DNA of 64,000 nt from Paludibacteraceae bacterium. GTDB lineage: Bacteria > Bacteroidota > Bacteroidia > Bacteroidales > Paludibacteraceae. Numbering within the stretch: position 1 is the stretch's first letter; the number at the start of each line of letters is the position of its first letter. Made by a program: the position numbers and the translations under genes. The stretch covers positions 186,001 through 250,000 of the forward strand of contig JAGBEJ010000005.1 of assembly GCA_017937025.1 (NCBI GenBank), in the 5' to 3' direction. Of this stretch, positions 37,177 through 48,073 are shown piece after piece. The notes below the pieces were generated by a model that was not told the DNA's origin, made no database searches, and saw only the letters and a program-made list of their open reading frames with translations.

Positions 37177-37266
37177 TGGAAATATGATGAGTATTGATTA
37201 GGATGAATGTTGAGTAAATGGCCGGTAGAGGCTGTTGAAGTCAAGAACAAAATCAACAAAAAGAAA

Positions 37267-37743
37267 ATGAGAAAAATTAAAAAGCAGAACAGAGTTATTG
37301 TTCCAGATCCTGTCTATAACGACCAGACAGTGACAAGATTTGTAAACCACCTGATGTATGATGGAAAGAAGAATACCGCTTTCGGCATCTTCTATGATTC
37401 AATGAACGTGGTTAATGGCAAGTTGCCAGAAGGCGAAACCTCTCCAGTTGAAGTTTGGAAGAAGGCTTTGGAGAACATCACTCCAGTAGTTGAGGTTAAG
37501 TCAAGAAGAATCGGTGGCGCCACATTCCAGGTGCCTACTGAAATCCGTGCAGACCGCAAGGAGAGTATCTCAATGAAGAATTTGATATTATTTGCCCGCA
37601 AGAGAAGCGGACGCTCTATGGCTGAGAGATTGGCTGCAGAGATCCTTGACGCATATAACAACCAGGGCGGAGCTTTCAAGAAGAAAGAGGAAATGCACCG
37701 CATGGCTGAGGCAAACCGTGCATTCGCACACTTTAAGTTTTAA
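37267..37743 (+). CDS. rpsG: 30S ribosomal protein S7
   Basis: 158-aa rRNA-binding protein that nucleates the 30S head. It begins [19 protein letters not shown]; other marks are [31 protein letters not shown] and [11 protein letters not shown]. The open frame starts 20 codons earlier (37207), but S7 family proteins begin at MRK, and the extra residues ([12 protein letters not shown]...) are unlike any S7 extension, so 37267 is chosen. Confidence 0.97.
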   Translation: MRKIKKQNRVIVPDPVYNDQTVTRFVNHLMYDGKKNTAFGIFYDSMNVVNGKLPEGETSPVEVWKKALENITPVVEVKSRRIGGATFQVPTEIRADRKESISMKNLILFARKRSGRSMAERLAAEILDAYNNQGGAFKKKEEMHRMAEANRAFAHFKF

Positions 37744-37767
37744 TCTTTAGACAACACATTAATTTAA

Positions 37768-39885
37768 ATGGCAAAGCAAGATTTACATTTGACTCGTAAT
37801 ATCGGTATCATGGCTCACATCGATGCTGGAAAGACTACGACGTCAGAGCGTATTCTTTTCTATACAGGAAAGACTCATAAAATTGGTGAGGTTCACGATG
37901 GTTCTGCTACTATGGACTGGATGGTTCAGGAGCAGGAGCGTGGTATCACAATCACATCTGCTGCGACTACATGTCAGTGGATCTACAATGACAAGAAATA
38001 CAAAATCAACCTTATCGACACTCCGGGACACGTTGACTTCACAGCTGAGGTAGAGCGTTCTCTCCGTGTGCTCGATGGCGCGGTTGCTACTTATAGTGCA
38101 GCTGACGGCGTTCAGCCACAGTCTGAGACTGTATGGCGCCAGGCTGATAAGTACAATGTTCCAAGACTCGGTTATGTAAACAAGATGGACCGTTCAGGTG
38201 CAGACTTCTACGAGACTATGGAGCAGATGAAGACTATGCTCGGCGCTCACCCAGTTGCTATCCAGATACCTATCGGTGCAGAGGAGAATTTCAAGGGTGT
38301 TGTTGACCTCATCAAGATGAAGGCTATCCTTTGGCACGATGAGACAATGGGCGCTGACTACGACGTAGAGGAGATCCCAGCTGACCTTAAGGCTGAGGCT
38401 GAGGATTGGAGAGCTAAGCTTCTCGAAGAGGCTGCTGCTCTTGACGAGGCTCTCATGGAGAAGTACTTCGAGGATCCAAGCACAGTAACAGAGGAGGATA
38501 TCATCAAGGCTATCAGAAAGGGAACTATCTCAATGGAGATTTGCCCTATGCTTTGCGGTTCTTCATACAAGAACAAGGGCGTTCAGCCACTTCTTGACTA
38601 TGTTTGCGCATTCCTTCCAAGCCCACTCGATACAGAGAATATTGTTGGAAAGAACCCTACAACAGGAGAAGAAGAGGATAGAAAGCCATCTGAGGATGAA
38701 CCAACATCAGCTTTGGCATTCAAGATCGCTACTGACCCATTCGTAGGAAGACTTTGCTTCTTCAGAGTTTACTCTGGTAAGATAGAGGCGGGTTCTTATG
38801 TTTACAATAGCCGTTCTGACAAGAAGGAGAGAATCTCTCGCTTGTTCCAGATGCACTCTAACCACCAGAACCCAGTTGAGGTTATCGACGCTGGAGATAT
38901 AGGCGCAGGAGTAGGTTTCAAGGATATCAGAACTGGTGATACATTGTGCGACGAGAACCACCCAATCGTACTTGAGTCTATGGAGTTCCCTGATCCTGTG
39001 ATCGAGATCTCTGTAGAGCCTAAGACTCAGAAGGATCTCGATAAGCTCGGTATGGGTCTTGCTAAGTTGGCAGAAGAGGACCCTACATTCCGTGTTAAGA
39101 CTGACGAGGCTTCAGGACAGACTATCATCGCTGGTATGGGTGAGTTGCACTTGGATATCATCGTTGACCGCCTTAGAAGAGAGTTCAAGGTTGAATGTAA
39201 CCAGGGTCGTCCAAAGGTAGCTTACAAGGAGGCTATTAAGGAGACTGTCAGCCACCGTGAGGTTTACAAGAAGCAGACTGGTGGTCGTGGTAAGTTCGCT
39301 GATATCAATGTTACAGTTGGTCCAGTTGATGAAGGATTTGAAGGCGCACTTCAGTTCGTTGATCAGGTTAAGGGCGGTAACATTCCTAAGGAGTTCATCC
39401 CATGTATAGAGAAGGGATTCACAGCAGCAATGAAGAGCGGTGTGTTGGCAGGTTTCCCTGTAGAGCAGCTTAAGGTAGTTGTTGTCGATGGTTCGTTCCA
39501 CCCAGTTGACTCTGACCAGTTGTCATTCGAAGTCTGCGCACAGATGGCTTTCAAGAGCGCATGTGCTAAGGCTAGACCAGTTCTCATGGAGCCTATCATG
39601 AAGCTCGAGGTTGTAACACCAGAAGAGAACATGGGTGACGTAATCGGCGACTTGAATAAGAGAAGAGGACAGGTAGAGAGCATGGACACAACTAAGAGCG
39701 GCGCTCGTCTTGTTAATGCAAAGGTGCCACTTTCAACATTGTTCGGCTATGTAACTGACCTTAGAACTATCACTTCTGGTCGTGCTACTTCAAGCATGGA
39801 GTTCTCTCACTATGAGGAGGTTTCTACTTCTATAGCAAAGGGAATCCTTGAGGAAGTAAAGGGAAGAGTTGATCTTCTTAAGTAA
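37768..39885 (+). CDS. fusA: elongation factor G
   Basis: Translocation GTPase of 705 aa. The G domain has [19 protein letters not shown] (P-loop), [10 protein letters not shown] (switch I), DTPGHVDFT (G3) and NKMDRSGA (G4). Domains II-V follow, with domain [12 protein letters not shown] and [11 protein letters not shown]. Codon use is typical of highly expressed genes. No tuf follows; the next gene is rpsJ after an 88-bp gap holding a long inverted repeat. Confidence 0.98.
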   Translation: MAKQDLHLTRNIGIMAHIDAGKTTTSERILFYTGKTHKIGEVHDGSATMDWMVQEQERGITITSAATTCQWIYNDKKYKINLIDTPGHVDFTAEVERSLRVLDGAVATYSAADGVQPQSETVWRQADKYNVPRLGYVNKMDRSGADFYETMEQMKTMLGAHPVAIQIPIGAEENFKGVVDLIKMKAILWHDETMGADYDVEEIPADLKAEAEDWRAKLLEEAAALDEALMEKYFEDPSTVTEEDIIKAIRKGTISMEICPMLCGSSYKNKGVQPLLDYVCAFLPSPLDTENIVGKNPTTGEEEDRKPSEDEPTSALAFKIATDPFVGRLCFFRVYSGKIEAGSYVYNSRSDKKERISRLFQMHSNHQNPVEVIDAGDIGAGVGFKDIRTGDTLCDENHPIVLESMEFPDPVIEISVEPKTQKDLDKLGMGLAKLAEEDPTFRVKTDEASGQTIIAGMGELHLDIIVDRLRREFKVECNQGRPKVAYKEAIKETVSHREVYKKQTGGRGKFADINVTVGPVDEGFEGALQFVDQVKGGNIPKEFIPCIEKGFTAAMKSGVLAGFPVEQLKVVVVDGSFHPVDSDQLSFEVCAQMAFKSACAKARPVLMEPIMKLEVVTPEENMGDVIGDLNKRRGQVESMDTTKSGARLVNAKVPLSTLFGYVTDLRTITSGRATSSMEFSHYEEVSTSIAKGILEEVKGRVDLLK

Positions 39886-39901
39886 AAATAATTCAGCAAA
39901 A

Positions 39902-39937
39902 TCTCCTCACTAAGCGAATGACTCTTTAGTGAGGAGA
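39902..39937 (+). repeat. perfect 12-bp inverted repeat between fusA and rpsJ
   Basis: TCTCCTCACTAA (39902-39913) and TTAGTGAGGAGA (39926-39937) are exact complements around a 12-nt loop. AATTTTG follows, a weak U-tract, so it may be a partial terminator, an attenuator or a processing site. Confidence 0.7.
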
Positions 39938-39973
39938 ATTTTGCGACTAATAACAAAATAATAAAAAGACGAA

Positions 39974-40279
39974 ATGAGTCAGAAAATCAGAATTAAGCTT
40001 AAAAGCTATGATCACAATCTTGTTGACAAGTCAGCTGATAAGATTGTAAAGACAGTGAAAGCATCAGGTGCGATAGTAAGTGGTCCAATTCCGCTCCCTA
40101 CACACAAGAGAATCTTCACAGTTAACCGTTCAACATTCGTAAACAAGAAGTCAAGAGAGCAGTTCGAGTTGTCATCTTACAAGCGTTTGATCGACATCTA
40201 CAACTCTTCAGCAAAGACAGTTGACTCTTTGATGAAGCTTGAGTTGCCAAGCGGTGTTGACGTTGAGATCAAAGTATAG
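39974..40279 (+). CDS. rpsJ: 30S ribosomal protein S10
   Basis: 101 aa; also the NusE transcription-antitermination factor. Conserved marks are [16 protein letters not shown] and [18 protein letters not shown]. It opens the S10-type gene block, joined here to the str block. Confidence 0.98.
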   Translation: MSQKIRIKLKSYDHNLVDKSADKIVKTVKASGAIVSGPIPLPTHKRIFTVNRSTFVNKKSREQFELSSYKRLIDIYNSSAKTVDSLMKLELPSGVDVEIKV

Positions 40280-40323
40280 TACACTGAATAATTTTATTTA
40301 ATAACAACAAACAATAATTTGAA

Positions 40324-40941
40324 ATGCCAGGATTATTAGGAAAAAAAATCGGAATGACATCCGTTTTCAGTGCCGATGGCAAGAACGTGCCATGCACTGT
40401 TATCGAAGCAGGTCCATGTGTTGTTACGCAGATCAAGACTGTCGAGAAGGACGGCTATGACGCACTTCAGGTTGGTTTTCAGGAGACAACTGAAAAGCAC
40501 GTGAACAAGGGTGAGTCAGGTCACTTCAAGAAGGCAGGAGTAGCACCACAGCGCCACTTGGCCGAGTTCAAGGGATTTGAGGGAGACTTCCAGTTGGGTC
40601 AGTCAATCACAGCCGAGATCTTCTCAGAGAACGATTTTGTTGATGTTATCGGTACATCTAAGGGAAAAGGTTTCCAGGGTGTAGTTAAGCGTCACGGTTT
40701 CGGTGGAGTAGGCCAGTCAACTCACGGTCAGGATGACCGTCTGAGAGCTCCAGGTTCATTGGGAGCATCATCATTCCCATCAAAGGTCTTCAAGGGAATG
40801 CGTATGGCCGGTCGTATGGGCGGTGAGCGAGTTACAGTCCAGAACCTTCAGATACTGAAGGTGTTGCCAGAGAACAACCTCGTGTTGATCAAGGGCAGTG
40901 TTCCGGGCGCAAAAGGTTCAATAGTAATCATCAACAAGTAA
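40324..40941 (+). CDS. rplC: 50S ribosomal protein L3
   Basis: 205 aa; an early-assembly protein near the peptidyl-transferase centre. It starts [15 protein letters not shown]; the central [11 protein letters not shown] and [16 protein letters not shown] loops reach towards the centre. The gap to rplD is 4 bp. Confidence 0.98.
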   Translation: MPGLLGKKIGMTSVFSADGKNVPCTVIEAGPCVVTQIKTVEKDGYDALQVGFQETTEKHVNKGESGHFKKAGVAPQRHLAEFKGFEGDFQLGQSITAEIFSENDFVDVIGTSKGKGFQGVVKRHGFGGVGQSTHGQDDRLRAPGSLGASSFPSKVFKGMRMAGRMGGERVTVQNLQILKVLPENNLVLIKGSVPGAKGSIVIINK

Positions 40942-40945
40942 GAAA

Positions 40946-41578
40946 ATGGAACTGAGTATATATAACATCAAAGGAGAGGATACCGGCAGAAAGATAGAGC
41001 TTTCTGACGCTATCTATGGTTTGGAGACTCCAAACGACCACGCTATATATTTGGATGTAAAGCAGTATTTGGCTAACCAGAGACAGGGAACTCACAAGTC
41101 AAAAGAGAGAAGTGAGATTTCAGGTAGTACACGCAAGTTAGGCCGCCAGAAGGGTGGAGGTGGAGCTCGTCGAGGCGACATCAACTCTCCTGTATTGGTC
41201 GGTGGAGCGAGAGTATTCGGTCCTAAGCCAAGAGATTACGGCTTCAAGCTGAACAAGAAGGTTAAGCAGCTGGCTAGAAAGTCTGCATTGACTTACAAGG
41301 CTAAGGCTAACAACATCGTTGTTCTTGACAGCATCGAATTGTCAGAGCCAAAGACAAAATCTTTCCTTTCAATCGCTAATAATCTGAAAGTAAATGATAA
41401 AAAGTCTTTGATTGTTTTATCAGAACCAAATAAAAACGTATCTTTGTCAGTTCGCAATTTGCAGAACGCTAACGTTGTGACCGTTTCAGGCTTGAATACA
41501 TACAGAATTCTGAATGCAGACAAGCTTGTTTTAACGGAATCTTCTGTGTCTGCACTTAACGAAATTTTTAAAGCATAA
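40946..41578 (+). CDS. rplD: 50S ribosomal protein L4
   Basis: 210 aa; its extended loop lines the exit tunnel. Conserved: [29 protein letters not shown] and [12 protein letters not shown]. The stop is followed by AAGGAGG, a strong ribosome site for rplW, which is rare in this genome. Confidence 0.98.
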   Translation: MELSIYNIKGEDTGRKIELSDAIYGLETPNDHAIYLDVKQYLANQRQGTHKSKERSEISGSTRKLGRQKGGGGARRGDINSPVLVGGARVFGPKPRDYGFKLNKKVKQLARKSALTYKAKANNIVVLDSIELSEPKTKSFLSIANNLKVNDKKSLIVLSEPNKNVSLSVRNLQNANVVTVSGLNTYRILNADKLVLTESSVSALNEIFKA

Positions 41579-41592
41579 GGAGGTAATTCAAC

Positions 41593-41883
41593 ATGGCAAC
41601 AATAATAAAACCAATAGTTACCGAGAAACAGACTGCACTTACTGACAAGTTCAATAAGTACGGTTTTCGTGTAGACAAGTCTGCAAACAAGCTTGAGATA
41701 AAGAAGGCGATAGAGGAAATGTATAACGTGACAGTAGTCGGCGTTAATACTTCTATTCTGCCAGGCAAGAACAAGACTAGATACACTAAGGGTGGTATCA
41801 TCAATGGCTCTACTTCAAGCTACAAGAAGGCTATAGTGACATTGAAAGAAGGAGATAAAATAGATTTTTATAGCAATATTTAA
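41593..41883 (+). CDS. rplW: 50S ribosomal protein L23
   Basis: 96 aa; a tunnel-exit protein that docks SRP and trigger factor. Conserved IIKPIVTEKQTALTD start and NVTVVGVNTSILPGKNKTRYTK core. A near-perfect AGGAGGT precedes it at 41579-41585. Confidence 0.97.
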   Translation: MATIIKPIVTEKQTALTDKFNKYGFRVDKSANKLEIKKAIEEMYNVTVVGVNTSILPGKNKTRYTKGGIINGSTSSYKKAIVTLKEGDKIDFYSNI

Positions 41884-41890
41884 TTAGGAA

Positions 41891-42715
41891 ATGGCTGTAC
41901 GCAAATTCAAACCCTCAACACCAGGGCAGAGACACAAGATTATTGGAACATTCGACACAATTACTTCCAGTGTTCCAGAAAAGTCTCTTGTATTCGGAAC
42001 TAGAAAAACGGGTGGTCGTAACAACGTAGGTAAGATGACCATGCGCTACATCGGTGGCGGACACAAGAGAAAGTATAGAGTAATTGATTTCAAAAGAGAA
42101 AAGGACGGCATTCCAGCAGTAGTTAAGACAATCGAATACGACCCAAATCGTTCGGCTCGTATCGCTTTGTTGTTCTACGTAGATGGAGAGAAGCGCTACA
42201 TCCTGGCTCCTAACGGTCTTCAGGTAGGTCAGACAGTAATGTCTGGCGCCGAGGCTCAGCCAGAAGTTGGTAACGCGCTTCCAATGCAGAACATTCCACT
42301 GGGAACTGTGATTCACAACATCGAGATGAATCCAGGCCAGGGAGCGTCTCTCGTACGTTCAGCAGGAACATTTGCTCAGTTAACATCTAGAGAAGACAAT
42401 TATGCTATTATCAAGTTGCCTTCAGGTGAGACTCGTAAAATATTAAGTGCTTGTAAAGCGACTGTAGGTAGCGTTGGCAACAGCGACCACGCTCTTGAGA
42501 AGTCTGGTAAGGCTGGACGCTCAAGATGGTTGGGCCGTCGTCCACGCAACCGTGGTGTAGTTATGAACCCAGTAGATCACCCAATGGGTGGTGGTGAAGG
42601 CCGCGCTTCAGGAGGACATCCACGTTCTCGTAAGGGCTTGCTCGCTAAGGGTTACAAGACTAGAACTCCTAAGAAGCAGTCAAACAAGTATATAATCGAA
42701 AGAAGAAAGAAATAA
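41891..42715 (+). CDS. rplB: 50S ribosomal protein L2
   Basis: 274 aa; needed for subunit joining and peptidyl transfer. Conserved [16 protein letters not shown] start, [34 protein letters not shown] (with the key His) and the basic C-terminus. It lies 7 bp after rplW. Confidence 0.98.
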   Translation: MAVRKFKPSTPGQRHKIIGTFDTITSSVPEKSLVFGTRKTGGRNNVGKMTMRYIGGGHKRKYRVIDFKREKDGIPAVVKTIEYDPNRSARIALLFYVDGEKRYILAPNGLQVGQTVMSGAEAQPEVGNALPMQNIPLGTVIHNIEMNPGQGASLVRSAGTFAQLTSREDNYAIIKLPSGETRKILSACKATVGSVGNSDHALEKSGKAGRSRWLGRRPRNRGVVMNPVDHPMGGGEGRASGGHPRSRKGLLAKGYKTRTPKKQSNKYIIERRKK

Positions 42716-42728
42716 AACGTAATATAAT

Positions 42729-42998
42729 ATGAGTCGTTCATTAAAAAAGGGACCATACATAGATTTGAATCTTGAGAAGAAGATCTTGGCCATGAATGAG
42801 TCTGGCAAGAAGTCAGTAGTTAAGACATGGGCAAGAGCATCAATGATATCACCAGACTTTGTAGGTCATACAGTAGCCGTTCACAACGGGAATAAGTTCA
42901 TTCCTGTTTATGTGACAGAGAACATGGTAGGCCACAGACTTGGAGAGTTCGCATTGACAAGAACATTCCGTGGTCACTCAGGCAACAACAAAAAGTAA
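42729..42998 (+). CDS. rpsS: 30S ribosomal protein S19
   Basis: 89 aa; a 30S head protein next to S13. Conserved [15 protein letters not shown] start and [28 protein letters not shown] in the middle. Confidence 0.98.
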   Translation: MSRSLKKGPYIDLNLEKKILAMNESGKKSVVKTWARASMISPDFVGHTVAVHNGNKFIPVYVTENMVGHRLGEFALTRTFRGHSGNNKK

Positions 42999-43025
42999 TA
43001 GCAAAAATTAAACTAGAAAAATAAA

Positions 43026-43433
43026 ATGGGTAAAAGAAAAAGATTAGCTGCTGAGAAGCGTAAGGAAGCCCAGAAGACACAATATTTTGCGAAGCTTAAC
43101 AACGTTCCAACTTCTCCTCGCAAGATGAGACTGTTGGCCGACCTCATCAGAGGCATGGAAGTTACTAAGGCATTAGGAGTGCTTAAGTATTCGCAGAAGG
43201 AGGCTTCTAACAAGTTGGAGAAATTGCTTCGTTCAGCAATAGCAAACTGGGAGCAGAAAACCTCTCAGAAGGCAGAAGACGCACAGTTATACGTTAAGAC
43301 AGTTTTCGTTGACGAGGGCAGAACATTGAAGAGACTCCGTCCAGCGCCTCAGGGCCGTGGATACAGAATCCGCAAGCGTTCAAACCACGTGACAATCGCT
43401 GTAGATACTAAACAAGAACCAGTAAAAGAGTAA
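43026..43433 (+). CDS. rplV: 50S ribosomal protein L22
   Basis: 135 aa; its beta-hairpin lines the tunnel constriction. Conserved [15 protein letters not shown] and [21 protein letters not shown] (the macrolide-sensitive hairpin). The N-terminus is Lys-rich. It ends 4 bp before rpsC. Confidence 0.97.
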   Translation: MGKRKRLAAEKRKEAQKTQYFAKLNNVPTSPRKMRLLADLIRGMEVTKALGVLKYSQKEASNKLEKLLRSAIANWEQKTSQKAEDAQLYVKTVFVDEGRTLKRLRPAPQGRGYRIRKRSNHVTIAVDTKQEPVKE

Positions 43434-43437
43434 TAAC

Positions 43438-44178
43438 ATGGGACAGAAGATTAATCCAATAAGCAACAGACTAGGAATCGTCAGAGGATGGGATTCAAAC
43501 TGGTTCGGGGGTAACAACTACGGTGATACCCTGGTAGAGGACAGCAAGATAAGAGAGTATCTTAACAAGCGTCTTGAGAAGGCTCAGCTGTCAAGAATTA
43601 TAATTGAGCGTACATTGAAGCTCGTCACTATCACAGTATGCACTGCTCGTCCAGGCCAGATCATAGGCAAGGGCGGTCAGGAAGTAGATAAGTTGAAGGA
43701 AGAGCTCAAGAAGTTGACTGACAAAGAGGTTCAGATCAACATTTATGAGGTAAAACGTCCAGAACTGGATGCAGTGATCGTTGCAAACGGCATAGCTCGT
43801 CAGATTGAGGGCAAGATGGCATACCGCCGCGCTATCAAGATGGCTATCGCTTCTACAATGCGTATCGGTGCAGAGGGAATCAAGGTGAATATTGCCGGTC
43901 GTTTGAACGGCGCCGAAATGGCTCGTTCAGAGATGTATAAAGAAGGACGTACTCCTCTTCATACACTCCGTGCGGACATAGACTACGCTCAGGCAACTGC
44001 AATGACCAAGGTTGGTGCTATCGGCATCAAGGTTTGGATCTGCAAGGGCGAGGTTTACGGCAAGAAGGATCTGACTCCAGATTTCTCTTCTTCAAAGGAG
44101 AGTGGTCGTCCACAAGGCGGCGAGCGCAGAAGCGATCGTGGTGATAAGGGTGGATTCAGAAAGAGAAGAAACAAGTAA
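43438..44178 (+). CDS. rpsC: 30S ribosomal protein S3
   Basis: 246 aa; a KH-domain protein at the mRNA entry. Conserved [20 protein letters not shown], the KH loop [14 protein letters not shown] and [20 protein letters not shown]. It has a long Gly/Arg/Ser-rich C-terminal tail (about 25 residues) after the conserved domain. Confidence 0.98.
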   Translation: MGQKINPISNRLGIVRGWDSNWFGGNNYGDTLVEDSKIREYLNKRLEKAQLSRIIIERTLKLVTITVCTARPGQIIGKGGQEVDKLKEELKKLTDKEVQINIYEVKRPELDAVIVANGIARQIEGKMAYRRAIKMAIASTMRIGAEGIKVNIAGRLNGAEMARSEMYKEGRTPLHTLRADIDYAQATAMTKVGAIGIKVWICKGEVYGKKDLTPDFSSSKESGRPQGGERRSDRGDKGGFRKRRNK

Positions 44179-44199
44179 AACCATTGAATCAGAAGAGTT

Positions 44200-44631
44200 A
44201 TGTTACAACCAAAAAGAACAAAGTATAGAAGACATCAGAAAGGTCGTCTGAAAGGTAATGCTCAGCGTGGCAACCAGCTTTCTTTCGGTTCTTTCGGAAT
44301 CAAGTCGTTAGATACAAAATGGTTGACGGGTCGCCAGTTAGAGGCTGCCCGTGTAGCCGTAACACGTTACATGCAGCGTGAGGGTCAGATTTGGATCCGC
44401 GTATTCCCTGACAAGGTACAGACAAAGAAGCCTTTGGACGTACGTATGGGTAAGGGAAAGGGAGATCCAGTCGGATTCGTAGCAACAGTGACTCCAGGTC
44501 GTATGATCATCGAGGTTGAGGGAGTAAGTCGTGAGATTGCTCAGGAGGCTTTGAGACTTGCGGCTCAGAAGTTGCCAGTTAAGACGAAGTTCGTCGTAAG
44601 AAGAGATTATGATTCTACCGTAAATGCATAA
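44200..44631 (+). CDS. rplP: 50S ribosomal protein L16
   Basis: 143 aa; contacts the A-site tRNA. Conserved [43 protein letters not shown] and the KTKFV end. rpmC begins within a few bases of its stop. Confidence 0.98.
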   Translation: MLQPKRTKYRRHQKGRLKGNAQRGNQLSFGSFGIKSLDTKWLTGRQLEAARVAVTRYMQREGQIWIRVFPDKVQTKKPLDVRMGKGKGDPVGFVATVTPGRMIIEVEGVSREIAQEALRLAAQKLPVKTKFVVRRDYDSTVNA

Positions 44632-44635
44632 TGAT

Positions 44636-44830
44636 ATGAAGACAAGCGAAATCAAAAAATTGACAGTATCAGAGATAGAGGAGCGTTTAGCGGCAGAAAA
44701 GGCGGCTTTGACTCGTCTCAAGATAAACCACAGTATATCTCCATTAGACAACCCAACTGAGATAACAAAGACTCGCAAGACTATCGCGAAGTTGTCAACA
44801 GAGTTGTCATTGAGATCAAACCAGGAGTAA
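44636..44830 (+). CDS. rpmC: 50S ribosomal protein L29
   Basis: 64 aa; a tunnel-exit protein forming a helical hairpin. Starts MKTSEIKKLTVSEIEERL. The ATG at 44636 is preferred; an in-frame ATG at 44624 would overlap rplP by 8 bp and add MHND, which is not seen in the family. Confidence 0.93.
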   Translation: MKTSEIKKLTVSEIEERLAAEKAALTRLKINHSISPLDNPTEITKTRKTIAKLSTELSLRSNQE

Positions 44831-44843
44831 AAAATAATACGTA

Positions 44844-45098
44844 ATGGAAAGAAATTTAAGAAAGGTCAGAGCAGGAGTCGTTTCCAGCAACAAGATGGAC
44901 AAAACGATAACTGTATCTGTTAAGTATAAGGAGAAGCATCCTATATACGGCAAGTTTGTACAAAAGACAAAGAAGTATCATGCGCACGATGAGAAGAACG
45001 AGTGCAACGAGGGTGATACTGTAAGAATCATGGAGACCCGTCCGCTGAGCAAGACTAAGAGATGGAGACTCGTTGAAATTATAGAAAGGGCTAAATAA
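44844..45098 (+). CDS. rpsQ: 30S ribosomal protein S17
   Basis: 84 aa; an OB-fold 16S-binding protein. Conserved [30 protein letters not shown] and [20 protein letters not shown]. Its TAA shares the A with the ATG of rplN. Confidence 0.98.
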   Translation: MERNLRKVRAGVVSSNKMDKTITVSVKYKEKHPIYGKFVQKTKKYHAHDEKNECNEGDTVRIMETRPLSKTKRWRLVEIIERAK

Positions 45099-45463
45099 TG
45101 ATCCAGACAGAAACAAGATTAACAGTAGCCGACAACAGCGGCGCAAAGGAAGTTCTGTGCATGCGTATTCTTGGCGGTACAAGAAAGCGTTACGCAACAC
45201 TCGGCGACACTATCGTTGTAGCAGTTAAGAGCACAATTCCTTCAAGTGACGTAAAGAAGGGTTCAGTATCAAAGGCAATCGTAGTCCGCACAAAGAAGGA
45301 AGTACGTCGCCAGGATGGATCATACATCCGTTTCGACGACAACGCTTGTGTGTTGATCAACGGTGCTGGTGAGTTGCGTGGCAGCCGTATCTTCGGTCCT
45401 GTAGCTCGTGAGATCCGTAATGCCAACATGAAGATTGTTTCATTGGCGCCAGAGGTACTTTAA
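45098..45463 (+). CDS. rplN: 50S ribosomal protein L14
   Basis: 121 aa; an intersubunit bridge protein. Conserved [19 protein letters not shown] start, [25 protein letters not shown] and GPVAREIR. Translationally coupled to rpsQ. Confidence 0.98.
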   Translation: MIQTETRLTVADNSGAKEVLCMRILGGTRKRYATLGDTIVVAVKSTIPSSDVKKGSVSKAIVVRTKKEVRRQDGSYIRFDDNACVLINGAGELRGSRIFGPVAREIRNANMKIVSLAPEVL

Positions 45464-45483
45464 TAAAGTAAATAACAAATAAA

Positions 45484-45807
45484 ATGAGTAAGTTACACAT
45501 AAAGAAAGGCGATACAGTCTACATCAACGCTGGCAACGAGAAGGGCCAGATCGGCAAGGTGCTGGAGGTTAATGTAGAGAAGCAGCGTGCTATCGTTGAG
45601 GGCAAGAACCTCGTTTCTAAGCACACTAAGCCAAACGCTAAGAATCCTCAAGGAGGAATAGTAAAGAAGGAGGCTTCGATTCATATTTCGAACCTTAATG
45701 TAGTAGACCCAAAGGACGGCAAGACTCCAACAAGAATAGGTCGTAGAAGAAACGAGAACGGCAAGTTGGTACGTTATGCAAAAAAATCAGGGGAGGAAAT
45801 CAAGTAA
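45484..45807 (+). CDS. rplX: 50S ribosomal protein L24
   Basis: 107 aa; an assembly initiator with a KOW motif ([20 protein letters not shown]). Also conserved are [11 protein letters not shown] and [15 protein letters not shown]. Its TAA overlaps the rplE ATG. Confidence 0.97.
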   Translation: MSKLHIKKGDTVYINAGNEKGQIGKVLEVNVEKQRAIVEGKNLVSKHTKPNAKNPQGGIVKKEASIHISNLNVVDPKDGKTPTRIGRRRNENGKLVRYAKKSGEEIK

Positions 45808-46349
45808 TGGAAACAACCGCATTAAAGAAGACCTATAAGGAGCAGATAGTTCCTGCATTGCAGAAGCAATTCGGTTACAAGAGCATCATGCAGGTGCCAA
45901 AAATCGAGAAAATCGTTTTGAACCAGGGTTTAGGAGACGCTGTAGCAGACAAGAAGATCATTGAGAACGCCATCAACGAGATGACTGCTATCACTGGTCA
46001 GAAGGCTGTCCCTACACTTTCAAAGAAGGATATCTCTAACTTCCGCGTAAGAAAGAAGATGCCTATCGGTGTAAGAGTTACATTGAGAGGCGAGCGCATG
46101 TATGAGTTCCTCGAGAGATTGATACGCGTGTCATTGCCTCGTATCAGAGACTTCAAGGGTATCGAGAGCAAGCTCGACGGCCGTGGAAACTACACATTGG
46201 GAATCAGAGAGCAGATCATTTTCCCAGAGATAAACATCGAGTCAGTTTCTAAGATCAACGGTATGAACATCACTATCGTGACTACTGCCGCTACTGACGA
46301 AGAAGGTTTCGCTCTGTTGAAGGAGTTTGGTTTGCCATTCAAGAAGTAA
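45807..46349 (+). CDS. rplE: 50S ribosomal protein L5
   Basis: 180 aa; binds 5S rRNA in the central protuberance. Conserved [41 protein letters not shown] and RIRDFKGI. Coupled to rplX. Confidence 0.98.
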   Translation: METTALKKTYKEQIVPALQKQFGYKSIMQVPKIEKIVLNQGLGDAVADKKIIENAINEMTAITGQKAVPTLSKKDISNFRVRKKMPIGVRVTLRGERMYEFLERLIRVSLPRIRDFKGIESKLDGRGNYTLGIREQIIFPEINIESVSKINGMNITIVTTAATDEEGFALLKEFGLPFKK

Positions 46350-46373
46350 TAACACTGAATTTTATAAACAGAT

Positions 46374-46643
46374 ATGGCAAAAGAATCAATGAAAGCCCGC
46401 GAGGTTAAAAGAGCTAAGCTTGTTGCTAAATATGCAGCTAAGCGCGCTAAGTACCTTGCTGAGGGAAATTACGAAGCTTTACAGAGCATACCTAAGAACG
46501 CAAGTCCAGTAAGACTCCACAACAGATGCAAGGTCACTGGTCGTCCAAAAGGATACATGCGTCAGTTCGGCATCTCGAGAATCCAGTTCAGAGAGATGGC
46601 TTCTAAGGGTTTGATACCTGGAGTAAAGAAGGCAAGCTGGTAA
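46374..46643 (+). CDS. rpsN: 30S ribosomal protein S14, zinc-free long form
   Basis: 89 aa with a single Cys in [20 protein letters not shown], so it is the long type without the zinc-binding four-Cys motif. The C-terminus [22 protein letters not shown] is typical. A 76-bp gap with a small hairpin follows. Confidence 0.97.
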   Translation: MAKESMKAREVKRAKLVAKYAAKRAKYLAEGNYEALQSIPKNASPVRLHNRCKVTGRPKGYMRQFGISRIQFREMASKGLIPGVKKASW

Positions 46644-46684
46644 GCTAATCAAAAACAAAGAAACATTTGTTTAATTAAATATTG

Positions 46685-46698
46685 TCTCGGGTACGAGA
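46685..46698 (+). repeat. small hairpin upstream of rpsH
   Basis: TCTCG (46685-46689) and CGAGA (46694-46698) around GGTA, extendable by one G-U pair. It lies in the longest gap of the spc-type block, 22 bp before the rpsH ATG. The role is unknown. Confidence 0.4.
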
Positions 46699-46719
46699 TC
46701 AATTTAACAACAAAATAAA

Positions 46720-47115
46720 ATGACAGATCCAATCGCAGATTACTTAACCCGTCTGAGAAACGCAGTTAAAGCGAATCACAGGGTAGTAGAAGTGCCATCT
46801 TCTAATTTGAAGAAGGCTATCACAAAGATATTGCACGAAGAGGGCTATATCTTGAATTACAAGTTTATCGATGAGGGCGTTCAGGGCACAATCAAGATCG
46901 CTTTGAAGTATGACCCAACTAACAAGGTAAACTCAATAAGAAATTTGAAGAGAGTTTCGACTCCAGGTCTTCGTAAGTACGTAGGCCACAAAGACCTCCC
47001 ACAAGTGTTGAACGGCTTGGGTATCGCCATAATCTCTACATCAAAGGGCGTTATGACCGACAAGCAGGCTCGTGAAGAGAATGTAGGTGGTGAAGTATTA
47101 TGTTATGTATATTAA
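46720..47115 (+). CDS. rpsH: 30S ribosomal protein S8
   Basis: 131 aa; a central-domain assembly protein and, in E. coli, the repressor of its own operon. Conserved [27 protein letters not shown] and [18 protein letters not shown] with the EVLCYVY end. Confidence 0.98.
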   Translation: MTDPIADYLTRLRNAVKANHRVVEVPSSNLKKAITKILHEEGYILNYKFIDEGVQGTIKIALKYDPTNKVNSIRNLKRVSTPGLRKYVGHKDLPQVLNGLGIAIISTSKGVMTDKQAREENVGGEVLCYVY

Positions 47116-47133
47116 TGTAGGGAGGAATTAGAA

Positions 47134-47688
47134 ATGTCTAGAATAGGTAAATTACCAATCAGCATACCATCAGGAGTAACAGTTACTTCTAAGGATGGAG
47201 TTATCACAGTTAAAGGTCCTAAGGGCGAATTGAGCCAGTGTGTTGACCCTACAATCGAGGTTAAGGTTGAGAACAACCAGATTGAGCTTACTCGTCCTAA
47301 CGACGAGAAGGAGACTAAGGCAAAGCACGGTCTCTACAGAGCTTTGATCAACAACATGGTAAAGGGCGTGAGCGAGGGCTACCGCAAGGAGCTTGAGCTT
47401 GTCGGTGTAGGTTACCGTGCTCAGAACCAGGGTCAGGTGCTCGAGTTGTCTTTGGGATACAGCCACAATATCTATGTTGGTCTTCCTGACGAGATTAAGA
47501 TAGAGACAAAGAACGAGCGTAACCAGAATCCGCTCATCATCCTCGAGTGCTGCGACAAGCAGCTTCTTGGCCAGGTGTGCGCTAAGCTGCGTTCATTCCG
47601 TAAGCCAGAGCCATATAAGGGCAAGGGTGTTAAGTTTGTTGGTGAATATATCCGTCGTAAGGCTGGTAAGGCTGCAGGCGCTAAATAA
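47134..47688 (+). CDS. rplF: 50S ribosomal protein L6
   Basis: 184 aa; near the sarcin-ricin loop. Conserved MSRIGKLPISIPSGV, VKGPKGELSQ, GVGYRAQNQGQVLELSLGYSH and the C-terminal EPYKGKGVKFVGEYIRRKAGK. Confidence 0.98.
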   Translation: MSRIGKLPISIPSGVTVTSKDGVITVKGPKGELSQCVDPTIEVKVENNQIELTRPNDEKETKAKHGLYRALINNMVKGVSEGYRKELELVGVGYRAQNQGQVLELSLGYSHNIYVGLPDEIKIETKNERNQNPLIILECCDKQLLGQVCAKLRSFRKPEPYKGKGVKFVGEYIRRKAGKAAGAK

Positions 47689-47701
47689 TAAATAGAGAAA
47701 C

Positions 47702-48067
47702 ATGGCACAGAAATTAGAAAGAAGAGCCAGAATCAAGGCTCATATCCGCAATAAGATTACAGGAACAGCCGAGAGACCAAGACTTACAGTGTTCCGTAGC
47801 AATGCCCAGATCTATGCTCAGGTTATCATAGACGAGGACAAACTGACTGGCAAGAAAATCGGCAAGACAGTCGCTTCTGCATCTTCTTTGAAGATCAGCG
47901 AGAAGGCTACAAAGAAAGAGATCGCCGAGAAGGTAGGCGAGGCAATCGCTTCTGCAGCTAAGGCAGCAGGAGTAGAAGAGGTAGTATTTGACCGTAACGG
48001 TTACTTGTATCACGGCCGTGTGAAAGAGTTGGCAGAGGGTGCAAGAAAAGGCGGACTTAAATTTTAA
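47702..48067 (+). CDS. rplR: 50S ribosomal protein L18
   Basis: 121 aa; binds 5S rRNA with L5. Conserved [27 protein letters not shown] and [28 protein letters not shown]. Confidence 0.98.
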   Translation: MAQKLERRARIKAHIRNKITGTAERPRLTVFRSNAQIYAQVIIDEDKLTGKKIGKTVASASSLKISEKATKKEIAEKVGEAIASAAKAAGVEEVVFDRNGYLYHGRVKELAEGARKGGLKF

Positions 48068-48073
48068 AAGAAA

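Noticed and set aside
37207..37266. Extended N-terminus of S7
   Set aside because: The 20 extra residues are not part of any S7 and the family start MRKIKKQ is at 37267.
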